Of a DNA stretch of 64,000 bases, positions 8,688-16,882 are shown in pieces. The stretch lies in contig NZ_JARVSF010000014.1 of the NCBI RefSeq assembly GCF_030209355.1, positions 1-64,000 of the forward strand, in the 5' to 3' direction. The position numbers and the translations under genes were made by a program. Under the pieces are notes generated by a model. It was given only the letters and a program-made list of their open reading frames with translations. It made no database searches and was not told the DNA's origin. Source of the DNA: Pseudarthrobacter sp. fls2-241-R2A-127 (GTDB lineage Bacteria; Actinomycetota; Actinomycetes; Actinomycetales; Micrococcaceae). Position 1 is the first letter of the stretch. Each line of letters starts with the position of its first letter.

Positions 8688-9340
8688 CAGTACTCCCGCT
8701 TGACCCCAAAGACGGCGGCGGCCGCTTTCCCGGCATCGACGTGCAAGGACAATCCCCGCATTGGGACCGGGTGACCCAGGGCGTGGTGCTGGCCCGCCTG
8801 GGACGGCCCACAGACCTGCGGTTTTTTACCGTAGCGGAAGAGGCGGCCGCGAGGGCCCTGTTTGATCAGTTGCTTGACCAGCGCCAAGAGCCCCGGGTTC
8901 CAGTGGTGAACATGGTCGATACCCGCCTCGCTGAGGACCAGACCGACGGCTGGCACTACGACGACATGGAGCCGGACCCGGCTGCCTGGCGCAGCACCCT
9001 GGCTGAGCTGGACGCCGAGGCCCGTGAACGCCACGAAAGGGCATTCGCCGAGCTTTCCTGGGAAAAACAAGCACTGCTCCTGACCGACATTCAGGCAGCG
9101 GAAATGTGGCGGGGCCGACAGACGTCGAGGGTCTGGAGCCTGTGGACGCGGTACGCATGCACGGCCTTCTACTCGCACCCCCTGGCCTGGGATGAGATAG
9201 GTTTCGCCGGGCCCGCCTATCCCCGGGGATACAAAAATCTCGGTCTCAACGCCCGCGAACCTTTCGAGGTGGCAGACGCGCGCCCGGCCCAGGATCCTGC
9301 AGCACATACGGCCAAGTCCCAAACAGGAAGACAACGCTGA
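8684..9340 (+). CDS. Gluconate 2-dehydrogenase subunit 3-like protein
   Basis: The 218-residue protein matches the gamma (subunit 3) family of membrane gluconate 2-dehydrogenases: FFTVAEEAAARALFDQLLDQ near the N-terminus, DTRLAEDQTDGWHYDDM in the middle, and WTRYACTAFYSHPLAWDEIGF with a tyrosine-rich PRGYKN ending. Unlike most subunit 3 proteins it shows no obvious Tat leader. It overlaps the upstream stop (GTGA) and the downstream GMC start (TGATG), which is the usual order with the catalytic subunit. It is expected to stabilise the flavoprotein at the membrane. Confidence 0.8.
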   Translation: MTVLPLDPKDGGGRFPGIDVQGQSPHWDRVTQGVVLARLGRPTDLRFFTVAEEAAARALFDQLLDQRQEPRVPVVNMVDTRLAEDQTDGWHYDDMEPDPAAWRSTLAELDAEARERHERAFAELSWEKQALLLTDIQAAEMWRGRQTSRVWSLWTRYACTAFYSHPLAWDEIGFAGPAYPRGYKNLGLNAREPFEVADARPAQDPAAHTAKSQTGRQR

Positions 9341-10977
9341 TGGCTTCGGTAAAAGACCGCAACGCCTCCGCCTGGTTGCTGCCTCCCGTGCCCGGAACAA
9401 ATCGTGCCATGCGTACCGACATGGCCCAGTTTCGCGACGAGGAAGAGGTCGACATAGCGATCGTCGGCTGTGGTGCCGGCGGCTCAACCCTGCTGCAGCG
9501 CCTGGCCCGCGCAGGCTGGAAGGCTGTGGCCTTGGACGCGGGCCCGTTTTGGGACCCCGAACGTGACTGGGTGAGCGACGAAGCAGGCTCGCATCATCTG
9601 TACTGGACCGAACCCCGGATCATTTCCGGAGACGACCCGGTACCGCTCGGTTCGAATAACTCCGGGAGGGGAGTGGGCGGCTCCATGGTGCACTACGCCG
9701 GCTACACGCCCAGGTTCCATCCCAGCGACTTTCATACCTACAGCGCCGATGGCGTGGGCGCCGACTGGCCGTTGGAGTATGGGGACCTCAAGTCCTACTA
9801 CGAGGACATCGAGGGAGAACTGCCCGTAGCCGGCGAGCACTGGCCGTGGGGCGACCCCCACTCATATCCCCACAGCCCGCACCCCGTTTCGGGCAACGGC
9901 GAATTGTTCCTGCGGGGTGCGCTGGCCTCCGGCATAACGGCCAAGGTCGGCCCGGTCGCGATCTCCAATGGCCGCTTCGGCAACCGGCCGCACTGCATTT
10001 ACCGTGGGTTCTGCCTTCAGGGTTGCAAGGTCAACGCCAAAGCATCACCCCTGATCACCCATATCCCCGACGCCCTGCACCATGGTGCGGAAGTTCGGGC
10101 CGACTCGATGGTCACCAGGATCGAAATAGACGACAAAACAGGCAAGGCCACCGGAGTGCACTACATCCGGCACGGACGGGCCCGCTTCCAACGCGCCCGG
10201 ATCGTCGCCGTCGCCGGTTATTCAATCGAGACCCCACGCCTGCTGCTCAACTCCGCCTGCAAACGATTCCCCGAGGGGCTATGCAATGACTTCGACCAGG
10301 TGGGGCGGTACCTAATGGTCCAGGGGGCACCCCAGACGGCCGGCAGATTCGAATCAGAGGTACGCATGTGGAAGGCCCCACCGCCGGAAGTCAGCTCTGA
10401 GGACTTCTACGAAACTGATCCGTCCAAGCCGTACAAGCGCGGGTTCTCCATACAGACGGTATCGCCGCTGCCCATCACCTGGGCAGAGCACGTCGCTGCC
10501 CAGGGTCATTGGGGGGGAAAGCTGCGTGAATACATGACCGACTACGTGCACTGGGCCTGTCTGGGAGCGCTCTGCGAGTTCTTGCCGCAAGCCGAAAACC
10601 GCGTAACTCTTGCTTCGGAAAAGGACAGAAATTCAATGCCAGTAGCCCACTTCCACTACTCCCAATGCGACAATGACCGCCAGCTGATGCAGGCGGCCCA
10701 GGGAGCCATGGAGAAGATCCTGCACGGGGCGGGCGCCGAGGAAGTCATCACCATTAGACGCTTTGCCCACCTTGTCGGCGGAGCGCGAATGGCCGCGGAC
10801 GAACAGCACGGCGTTGTCGACGCGGATTGCCGCAGCTTCGCCGTACCCAACCTCTACATCACAGACGGAAGCGTATTGCCGACCCAGGGAAGTGCCAACC
10901 CGGCACTAACCATCATGGCCGTCGCAGCCCGCGCCGCGGATCGATTGATCGCCGGCGGTGCCAGCAAACCCACCTGA
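9340..10977 (+). CDS. GMC-family oxidoreductase (gluconate dehydrogenase catalytic subunit-like)
   Basis: The 545-residue flavoprotein has an FAD-binding IVGCGAGGS near residue 33, the GMC substrate-domain segment SGRGVGGSMVHYAGYTPR, and the C-terminal active-site region ending in GSANPALTIMAVAARAAD. It follows its presumptive subunit 3 with a 1-base overlap, as in gluconate 2-dehydrogenase operons. It probably oxidises a sugar, sugar acid or polyol and passes electrons to the membrane. No c-type cytochrome subunit (CxxCH) lies in the operon, so the electron acceptor is unclear; the four-helix protein at 8229 is a candidate. Confidence 0.87.
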   Translation: MASVKDRNASAWLLPPVPGTNRAMRTDMAQFRDEEEVDIAIVGCGAGGSTLLQRLARAGWKAVALDAGPFWDPERDWVSDEAGSHHLYWTEPRIISGDDPVPLGSNNSGRGVGGSMVHYAGYTPRFHPSDFHTYSADGVGADWPLEYGDLKSYYEDIEGELPVAGEHWPWGDPHSYPHSPHPVSGNGELFLRGALASGITAKVGPVAISNGRFGNRPHCIYRGFCLQGCKVNAKASPLITHIPDALHHGAEVRADSMVTRIEIDDKTGKATGVHYIRHGRARFQRARIVAVAGYSIETPRLLLNSACKRFPEGLCNDFDQVGRYLMVQGAPQTAGRFESEVRMWKAPPPEVSSEDFYETDPSKPYKRGFSIQTVSPLPITWAEHVAAQGHWGGKLREYMTDYVHWACLGALCEFLPQAENRVTLASEKDRNSMPVAHFHYSQCDNDRQLMQAAQGAMEKILHGAGAEEVITIRRFAHLVGGARMAADEQHGVVDADCRSFAVPNLYITDGSVLPTQGSANPALTIMAVAARAADRLIAGGASKPT

Positions 10978-11182
10978 CCCGCACAGCCCGCACACGTCCA
11001 GCCTTCCCGGCTTTTGACTCCAGCCACCGCTTATGAAAAGGCACAAGGGATCCGGACGTCCGCTACTTCCTTTGAAGAGGTCGCAAAGGAGCTGCGGGGA
11101 AGCCTCCAGTAGTTGGTGCTAACGGCTGAAGGGGGAGCCAAAGCAGAAGTGCAGAAACCCTCACAAACAAGAAAGGCTGACC

Positions 11183-12304
11183 ATGCCCGCCACGCGAACT
11201 ACATCAGATCCGGCCCTCACCGGTCTGGACGTCGGCACGTACACAATCCCCACCGATAGCCCGGAGGCAGACGGCACATTCGCCTGGGATTCCACCACGG
11301 TTGTGGTGGTCCGTGCCCGGGCCGCCGACTGCGAAGGGATCGGCTGGACGTATGCACCTGCCTCCTGCTCAAAGCTGATCACAGAACTGCTCGAACCGGC
11401 AATTTCCGGTCGGTGTGCCTGGGACACCACAGGCGCAGCCCTATCGATGCTGAGGGCCGTTCGCAACACCGGTCGGAGCGGGCTCGCCGGCTACGCCATC
11501 TCCGCGGTGGACTGTGCCTTATGGGATCTGAAGGCACGCTTGCTTGGCCTTCCCCTGGACCGCCTCCTGGGAGCGGCGCGCGACACGGTCAACATTTACG
11601 GCAGCGGCGGGTTCACCACCTACTCCCGTCAACAGCTGGAGGACCAGCTTGCCGGCTGGGTCCACGGCCAGCAGATCCCCCGGGTGAAAATAAAGATCGG
11701 TCAGGACAACGGAAATGACATCCCACGGGACCTGCAGCGCATTCATGAGGCACGCACCATCATTGGGGATGGCGCAGAACTTTTCGTCGACGCCAACGGC
11801 GCCTACACGGCAAAACAAGCCATAAGGGTTTTCGAAGCGGCTCGGGAATCCCGGCTTGCGTGGTTTGAAGAGCCCGTGTCCTCCGACCACCTGCTCGGAC
11901 TGCGGACCGTCAAGGAGGCAATAACTGCCGACGTTGCCGCGGGGGAATACGGTACCGACTTGTTCTACTTCCAGCGGTTATGCCAAGCCGAAGCTGTGGA
12001 CTGCGTGCAACTGGACGTCTCACGCTGCGGCGGCATCACCCAGTGGCTGCGGATAGCAGCTGCGGTGGCCGCATATGGACTTCAGGTGTCCGGCCACTGC
12101 GCACCGAACCTGAGCGCTCCCGCCGCCGCCGCGACAGAAAACTTTCGCCATCTGGAGTGGTTCCACGACCACGTCCGGATCGAACGGACATTCTTTGAAG
12201 GGACCCTGGATCCCAGCGGCGGCACGATCGCACCCAATTCAGACTCCCCAGGCAACGGGCTGTCCCTTCGCAGCTCCGCCGTCGACAAGTACCGGGTGGC
12301 TTAG
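11183..12304 (+). CDS. Mandelate racemase/muconate-lactonizing enzyme superfamily protein
   Basis: The 373-residue protein has a full enolase-superfamily active site: the KxK pair Lys169/Lys171, metal ligands Asp203, Glu229 and Glu255 (each 26 apart), and the Asp278/His305 dyad. The spacings equal those of mandelate racemase (195, 221, 247, 270, 297). Such subgroup members usually dehydrate sugar acids or racemise alpha-hydroxy acids. The convergent neighbour at 12719 is an ACS-family MFS carrier of the type that imports glucarate, galactarate or galactonate, so an acid-sugar dehydratase is the best guess. Its ATG follows AAGAAAGG. Confidence 0.87.
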   Translation: MPATRTTSDPALTGLDVGTYTIPTDSPEADGTFAWDSTTVVVVRARAADCEGIGWTYAPASCSKLITELLEPAISGRCAWDTTGAALSMLRAVRNTGRSGLAGYAISAVDCALWDLKARLLGLPLDRLLGAARDTVNIYGSGGFTTYSRQQLEDQLAGWVHGQQIPRVKIKIGQDNGNDIPRDLQRIHEARTIIGDGAELFVDANGAYTAKQAIRVFEAARESRLAWFEEPVSSDHLLGLRTVKEAITADVAAGEYGTDLFYFQRLCQAEAVDCVQLDVSRCGGITQWLRIAAAVAAYGLQVSGHCAPNLSAPAAAATENFRHLEWFHDHVRIERTFFEGTLDPSGGTIAPNSDSPGNGLSLRSSAVDKYRVA

Positions 12305-12718
12305 ACAAACCCGGCAGACACGTGCCGACCGCAGGTACTTACTCAGCGGCGCCCACGGTGACCGGTTAGACGGATAACTCCATGCCTCACGAAAGGCCCG
12401 TGCGGATCTGTCGGTGGTACCAGTCAGCGTGTCAGCAGCTTTCAGGGCGGCTCCCCTCGGAGGCGAGCCTGACAGTGCTTCACGGTGTGTGTGGCCGATC
12501 AAATCCAGGCGTACGTCATCGGAGAGGTAACGACAAATTGCCGTCTTCCCCGCGCTGTGGTTTGACCGGAACACCCAGGCAGCCCCTGGGAAGCTCATCC
12601 TCCCGAACGGTCGTCAATCGCTCTCAGATCACCGGCCAAACGACGGCCGGTGATCTGAGCGCCCAGAAGGTCGAATAACATTGCACCTCCGCTCAGGCGT
12701 GAGCGAGGGCCCCTACTC
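12305..12718. other. Convergent intergenic region
   Basis: This 414-bp stretch lies between two convergent stops. Apart from the hairpin at 12623-12659 I see no supportable gene. Open frames on both strands here are short and have no recognisable motif. Confidence 0.5.
12623..12659. terminator. Bidirectional hairpin between convergent genes
   Basis: A perfect 15-bp stem, CTCAGATCACCGGCC pairing with its exact complement, encloses a 7-base loop. It sits between two convergent genes and probably stops transcription from both sides. There is no U-tract, as is common in high-GC actinobacteria. Confidence 0.7.
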
Positions 12719-14065
12719 TCAAGGAGTCTTCTTCATAGGCTTCTGGGCGTCCGGCCTGCGGGAATGATCCTTAGGAAGCCGGCCATGCACCGGCCTGTCA
12801 CCGCCACGCCGGAGAGTCAGCATCACCAGGCCGGCAGCCAGCAAACATGCCGCCAGGAAGAAGGATGTGGCGAGGAAGCTGCCGTGCGTCACGTCCTGCA
12901 GGTAACCACCCACGTAGGGTCCGACGAATCCGCCGAGGTTGCCAACTGCGTTGATCAACCCCATCGCGGTGCCGGCGACGGCCACCGGCATGGCACGGGA
13001 CGCCGAGGCCCAGAAGGGGCCATCGTAAGCCAGGGCCCCGGCGACCGCGATGCTGATGAGGGTGACGGCCAGGAACGGAAGGTTATCCCCGGTTGCCACC
13101 GAGATGACCAGGGCAACAGCACCGATGGCCATGGACAGCAGCACGTGGGTGGAGTAGCGGCCGGAACGGTCGGCTGCCTTGGCGTTGTACCAAAGGCCGA
13201 ACATCGCCAACACGTACGGGATCGCGGTGACAAAGCCGACCTCGAGGGAAGATCCGGAGGTGATCGTCTTGATCACATGGGGCAACCAAATGTTGATGCC
13301 GTAGAAGCCAATCTGGATGAGGAAGTACACCAGGGTCAGCCGCCACACCACTGCGTTGGACAGGACATGGCGCAGGCCGAGCTTTTCCTGCTGGGGATGG
13401 GCCGCGGCATCAGCAGCAAGGCCCTTTTCGATGTATTCACGCTCCTGGACGGAGCACCACTTGGCCTCCCGGGGGTGGTCGGCGATCAGGGCCCACCACA
13501 GGGGCGCGGCGATGACGAACGGGAAGATGCCTTCGATGATGAACAGCCACCGCCAGTCCGAGAAGGAGAGGATCCAGCCGGAGAGGGGCGCAGTGATGAT
13601 GGAAGCGATGGCAATGTTCATCATCCAGAACGCGTATGCCCGGGCGCGTTCGGCCGCGGGGAACCAGTGGCTGATCAGAACAAGGATGGCAGGCCAGATC
13701 CCGGCTTCGGCGACGCCGAGGAAGAAGCGCACCACGAGCAGTTGGGTGAAGTCCTGGATGAATCCGGAGAGGACGGCCAACACGCCCCAAATGAGTACCA
13801 TGATGCCAACGAATTTCTTCGCACTCCAGTGCTCGGCAAGATGGCCCCCGGGGATCTGCAGGACGAGATACCCAATGAAGAAGATGCCGGCCGCCAGTCC
13901 CTGCTGGGCGGCGTCGATGCCCAGGTCCTGGTGGAGTCCGTTGAGGGCGAACCCGATATTGGTTCTGTCCATGAACGAGATGATGTAGACAATGATTGCG
14001 ACGGGAATCAGCCGCTTCCACCGCGCATTACCCACTGCCGGTGATGCCGTTACTTTCTGTGCCAT
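12719..14065 (-). CDS. MFS transporter, anion:cation symporter (sugar-acid carrier) type
   Basis: The 448-residue protein has twelve hydrophobic helices and the ACS-family signature after helix 1 (FMDRTNIGFALNGLHQDLG), with GYLVLQIPGGHLAEHWSAKK at helices 2-3. Relatives such as GudP, GarP and ExuT import hexarates, hexuronates or galactonate with protons. The gene converges on the enolase-superfamily protein at 11183, which could act on the imported acid. An imperfect TTGCT-N4-CGCAA site lies about 205 bp upstream. The cytosolic C-terminus is basic. Confidence 0.87.
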   Translation of the reverse strand: MAQKVTASPAVGNARWKRLIPVAIIVYIISFMDRTNIGFALNGLHQDLGIDAAQQGLAAGIFFIGYLVLQIPGGHLAEHWSAKKFVGIMVLIWGVLAVLSGFIQDFTQLLVVRFFLGVAEAGIWPAILVLISHWFPAAERARAYAFWMMNIAIASIITAPLSGWILSFSDWRWLFIIEGIFPFVIAAPLWWALIADHPREAKWCSVQEREYIEKGLAADAAAHPQQEKLGLRHVLSNAVVWRLTLVYFLIQIGFYGINIWLPHVIKTITSGSSLEVGFVTAIPYVLAMFGLWYNAKAADRSGRYSTHVLLSMAIGAVALVISVATGDNLPFLAVTLISIAVAGALAYDGPFWASASRAMPVAVAGTAMGLINAVGNLGGFVGPYVGGYLQDVTHGSFLATSFFLAACLLAAGLVMLTLRRGGDRPVHGRLPKDHSRRPDAQKPMKKTP

Positions 14066-14246
14066 CGGAAATGCTCCTTCGCAATATGGCCGATGAGACC
14101 GCGCCCCAGTACGCCGATTGCTCTCCCGTGGACCCGTAGGCCACTTTCCGCCCGACCGGCGGAACGAGCAGGACTCTTAACATGTGGAGCCGCGAACACT
14201 GGAACACACCCCCAGCCGACTGAGAGGTAGGCACCACCCGCGAACC

Positions 14247-14423
14247 CTAACTCTTATTTTCACGCAATTGTTGCTTCATCGCAAGATGAAATGCCTCGCC
14301 TTTTGAGTGTCCTTGACCTTCATCGGCCAGCCTGGATTGAAGCCTGCGGTAATCCCACGCGTTTCGGCCACAACGCCTGAGCGATGAAAGGTCATAAATG
14401 GTCCGACTAGAGCGGTTCTCCAA
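14247..14423 (-). CDS. Possible small protein downstream of the TPP enzyme
   Basis: A TTG at 14423 opens a 58-residue frame with protein-like composition (DYRRLQSRLADEGQGHSKG and a Lys/Gln-rich end). It starts 26 bp after the TPP enzyme stop on the same strand, and a GGGAG precedes the TTG. No motif is recognised. The 14066-14448 gap otherwise holds only the operator-like site at 14271. Confidence 0.25.
   Translation of the reverse strand: MENRSSRTIYDLSSLRRCGRNAWDYRRLQSRLADEGQGHSKGEAFHLAMKQQLRENKS
14271..14284. promoter_or_regulatory. Operator-like site TTGCT-N4-CGCAA
   Basis: TTGCTTCATCGCAA matches the TTGCG-N4-CGCAA family with one mismatch, upstream of the MFS carrier at 14065. A further TTGCG half-site follows on the minus strand. 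Confidence 0.35.
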
Positions 14424-14448
14424 CTCCCGGCCTTCGTTGGTGCTCCTG

Positions 14449-16284
14449 TTAGTGTTCTTTGTCGTCGTGGTCCTGGCCAAGATGCAGTTTTCCCTTGACG
14501 CGTCCAATTCCTTCGGTGAGGAGGGCTTTGGCGGAGTCGCGTACGACATCGACCCCGTCAGGGTCTTTCTTGAGCAGCGCTTCTGCGGTGTGCTTGGCGA
14601 ACTCGAGGGTGATGTGCGGGGGGAGGGGCGGTACGTTTTTGCTGGTGTAGGCGTCAATGAGGGTGATTCCCTGGTGCGCGAATGCCGTGTCCCAAGCGGC
14701 GGCGACCTCGTCGTCGGTCTTGACACGGATTCCGGTGAAGCCGAGCAATTCCGCCCATCCGGCGTAGTCAATCGACTGAACGTCCTGGGAGGTGGACCAA
14801 ACGGGGTTTGCGTCCTCGGTGCGCATCTCCCAGGACACTTGCGTGAGGTCGTTGTTGTGCAGAACCATGATGATCAGCTGCGGGTTCTCCCATTCCTGCA
14901 GGTATTTCTTGATGGTTATCAGTTCGTTCATGCCGAGCATCTGGAAGGCGCCGTCGCCGATGGTGCAGATAACTGACCGGTCGGAGTAGGCGAACTTGGC
15001 TGCTGTCGCGTACGGCATGGCGGCGAGCATGCTGGCCAGGCGTCCGGAAAGGTCCCCGAGCATGCCGCGGCGGAGCCTGATGTGGTGTCCGTACCAGTCC
15101 GCCGTGGAGCCGGCGTCCGCGGTGACTATGGCGCGTGGGGGCAGGCGTTTGTTCAATTCGTGGTAGACCCGGCGGGGGTTGACGCCGTCTTCGTAGGACA
15201 GCATTGCCTGTGCGTCCATCTCCCTTTCCCATTCCAGCATCTCCTCGGCGACCGTATTCTGCCAGGAGAGGTCGGTTTTCGAGTCCAGATGCGGGATAAG
15301 CGCGGTGAGGGTTGCTCTCACGTCTCCCCACAGGTTGAGTTCGGTGGGGTAGCGCAGCCCCATCTGCTCGGGTTTGAGATCGATCTGGATGGCCCGCGCC
15401 TGCCCGCTTTTGGGCAGGAATTGGCTGTAGGGGTAGTTCGTCCCGAGCAATACCAGAGTGTCGCAACCGCTCATTTGGTGCGCGCTGGGCAGGGAACCCA
15501 GGAGTCCGAGCTGCTGGGAATGGTGCGGCACGTCGGAGGGAACTACCTGTTTCGCGCGTAAGGCCGTAATCAGGCCGGCCCCGCAGAGTTCTGCGGCTCT
15601 AAGGACCTCATCCGTGGCCCCGTTCGCCCCGTGGCCGACGATGAACGTGACTTTACTGCCCGCGTTGATGATTGCTGCTGCCTTCTCGATCTCGCTTTGT
15701 AAGGGGACGATTGAGATGGACGGGGCGACGGCGCTGGAGCGCGATACCCAGTTCTGGGGCGAAAGCTCGGGCATCTTCATTCCCTGCACGTCGTGAGGAA
15801 AGATGATCACGGCCGGTCCCAGCCGGACTTTGGCGGTACGGAAAGCTGTGTCAACGACGGCCTGGGCCTGTTCAGGGGAGACGATCGTCTGGACATAGAC
15901 GGCGACGTCCGCAAGGGTGCGTTCGAGGTTGCTCTCCTGCTGCGTGAAGGTGCCCAGCGCGTTGAGCCCCTGCTGGCCCACGATAGCTACGACTGGCTGG
16001 TTGTCCATCTGGGCGTCATAGAGTCCGTTGAGCATGTGGAAAGCACCCGGGCTGGAGGTCGCGACGCACACGCCGACTTCACCGGTAAACTTGGCGTGCG
16101 CCGTGGCCATCAGCGAGCAGATCTCCTCATGTGTGGGGCGCACATACTTCAGGCCCACGTCAGCGCGTTGGGCTTTCTCCAAAGCACCGTCGAATTCGCC
16201 GATGCCGTCGCCGGGAAAAGCGAAGATGCGGCTGACCCCCCAATCCCTCACGCGTTGGACCACAAAGTCGCTGACAGTTGCCAT
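14449..16284 (-). CDS. Thiamine-pyrophosphate-requiring enzyme, pyruvate oxidase/acetolactate synthase type
   Basis: The 611-residue protein has the three-domain ThDP layout. The N-terminal PYR domain has its activating glutamate in the RPTHEE segment. A central domain spans about 190-330. The C-terminal PP domain has IGDGAFQMLGMNELITI and the NND metal/ThDP motif. It resembles PoxB-like pyruvate:quinone oxidases and related decarboxylases of stress islands. The ATG at 16284 follows AGGAGGAA, and an in-frame start 16 codons earlier is less likely. The small membrane protein at 16376 lies just upstream on the same strand, so the pair may sit behind the operator at 16664. It would decarboxylate pyruvate made by sugar oxidation. 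Confidence 0.87.
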   Translation of the reverse strand: MATVSDFVVQRVRDWGVSRIFAFPGDGIGEFDGALEKAQRADVGLKYVRPTHEEICSLMATAHAKFTGEVGVCVATSSPGAFHMLNGLYDAQMDNQPVVAIVGQQGLNALGTFTQQESNLERTLADVAVYVQTIVSPEQAQAVVDTAFRTAKVRLGPAVIIFPHDVQGMKMPELSPQNWVSRSSAVAPSISIVPLQSEIEKAAAIINAGSKVTFIVGHGANGATDEVLRAAELCGAGLITALRAKQVVPSDVPHHSQQLGLLGSLPSAHQMSGCDTLVLLGTNYPYSQFLPKSGQARAIQIDLKPEQMGLRYPTELNLWGDVRATLTALIPHLDSKTDLSWQNTVAEEMLEWEREMDAQAMLSYEDGVNPRRVYHELNKRLPPRAIVTADAGSTADWYGHHIRLRRGMLGDLSGRLASMLAAMPYATAAKFAYSDRSVICTIGDGAFQMLGMNELITIKKYLQEWENPQLIIMVLHNNDLTQVSWEMRTEDANPVWSTSQDVQSIDYAGWAELLGFTGIRVKTDDEVAAAWDTAFAHQGITLIDAYTSKNVPPLPPHITLEFAKHTAEALLKKDPDGVDVVRDSAKALLTEGIGRVKGKLHLGQDHDDKEH

Positions 16285-16375
16285 GGTTCTTCCTCCTGGT
16301 ATTGGTGTTGGCTGAACGGGAATCGTGACCACTCGGGGCCTCGCTGAGGACCACCGGCGCGCAACCGGGCGTTGT

Positions 16376-16588
16376 TCAGCTGCCGCTCCGGACAGCGGCT
16401 GCTGCGAGGATAAAGCCGGTGAGAACAGAAGCGGCGCACAGGATCCAGAGCACGCCTATCTGTCCGCTTTTCTGCCGAACGACCCCAGCGGTGGAAGCCA
16501 CACCGGCCCGAACCAGTGCGGCGACAGCGCTGATGACCGCAACTATCCAGCACAACCACTGGATTAAGGCTGTTGAACCTTGATTCAT
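16376..16588 (-). CDS. Small two-helix membrane protein
   Basis: The 70-residue protein consists largely of two hydrophobic helices (WLCWIVAVISAVAALV and VLWILCAASVLTGFILAAA) around a basic loop. The ATG at 16588 follows GGAAAGGGA. It is the first gene after the perfect operator at 16664 and precedes the TPP enzyme by about 90 bp. It may help attach the oxidase to the membrane, but no family is recognised. Confidence 0.55.
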   Translation of the reverse strand: MNQGSTALIQWLCWIVAVISAVAALVRAGVASTAGVVRQKSGQIGVLWILCAASVLTGFILAAAAVRSGS

Positions 16589-16663
16589 GATCTTCCCTTT
16601 CCTGAAAGGCGGCATTTTGCCGGCATGTTGCAGGGTTTGGGGTTCCTTGCCACTACGCTACCA

Positions 16664-16677
16664 TTGCGGGAACGCAA
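16664..16677. promoter_or_regulatory. Putative operator TTGCG-N4-CGCAA, perfect arms (TPP enzyme operon)
   Basis: TTGCGGGAACGCAA has perfect arms and lies 76 bp upstream of the ATG at 16588. Read on the minus strand it continues CAATGGTAG, in keeping with the T(A/G)T follow-on at the other sites. Confidence 0.6.
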
Positions 16678-16882
16678 AGGAAATGTTTTGTACTGTCCCC
16701 TTACCGCCGGCAGCCGAGCGCTCTGCTGTTCCCTCTTCCAGGTTTCAGGGAGCGCAGTAGGCCAAGAACCGCAGCTGGCAATCACGAGGACAAGCGTCCG
16801 GGCGATGAACTGCCGCCGCTGGTGCGCATCCAGGTCTTCAACACGCCAACTTGCCCGGTACCAGTGCCTGCTTACCCGGCGG

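Noticed and set aside
12239..12598. 119-residue minus-strand frame in the convergent gap
   Set aside because: It overlaps the end of the enolase-type gene, has no ribosome site and no motif I can defend.
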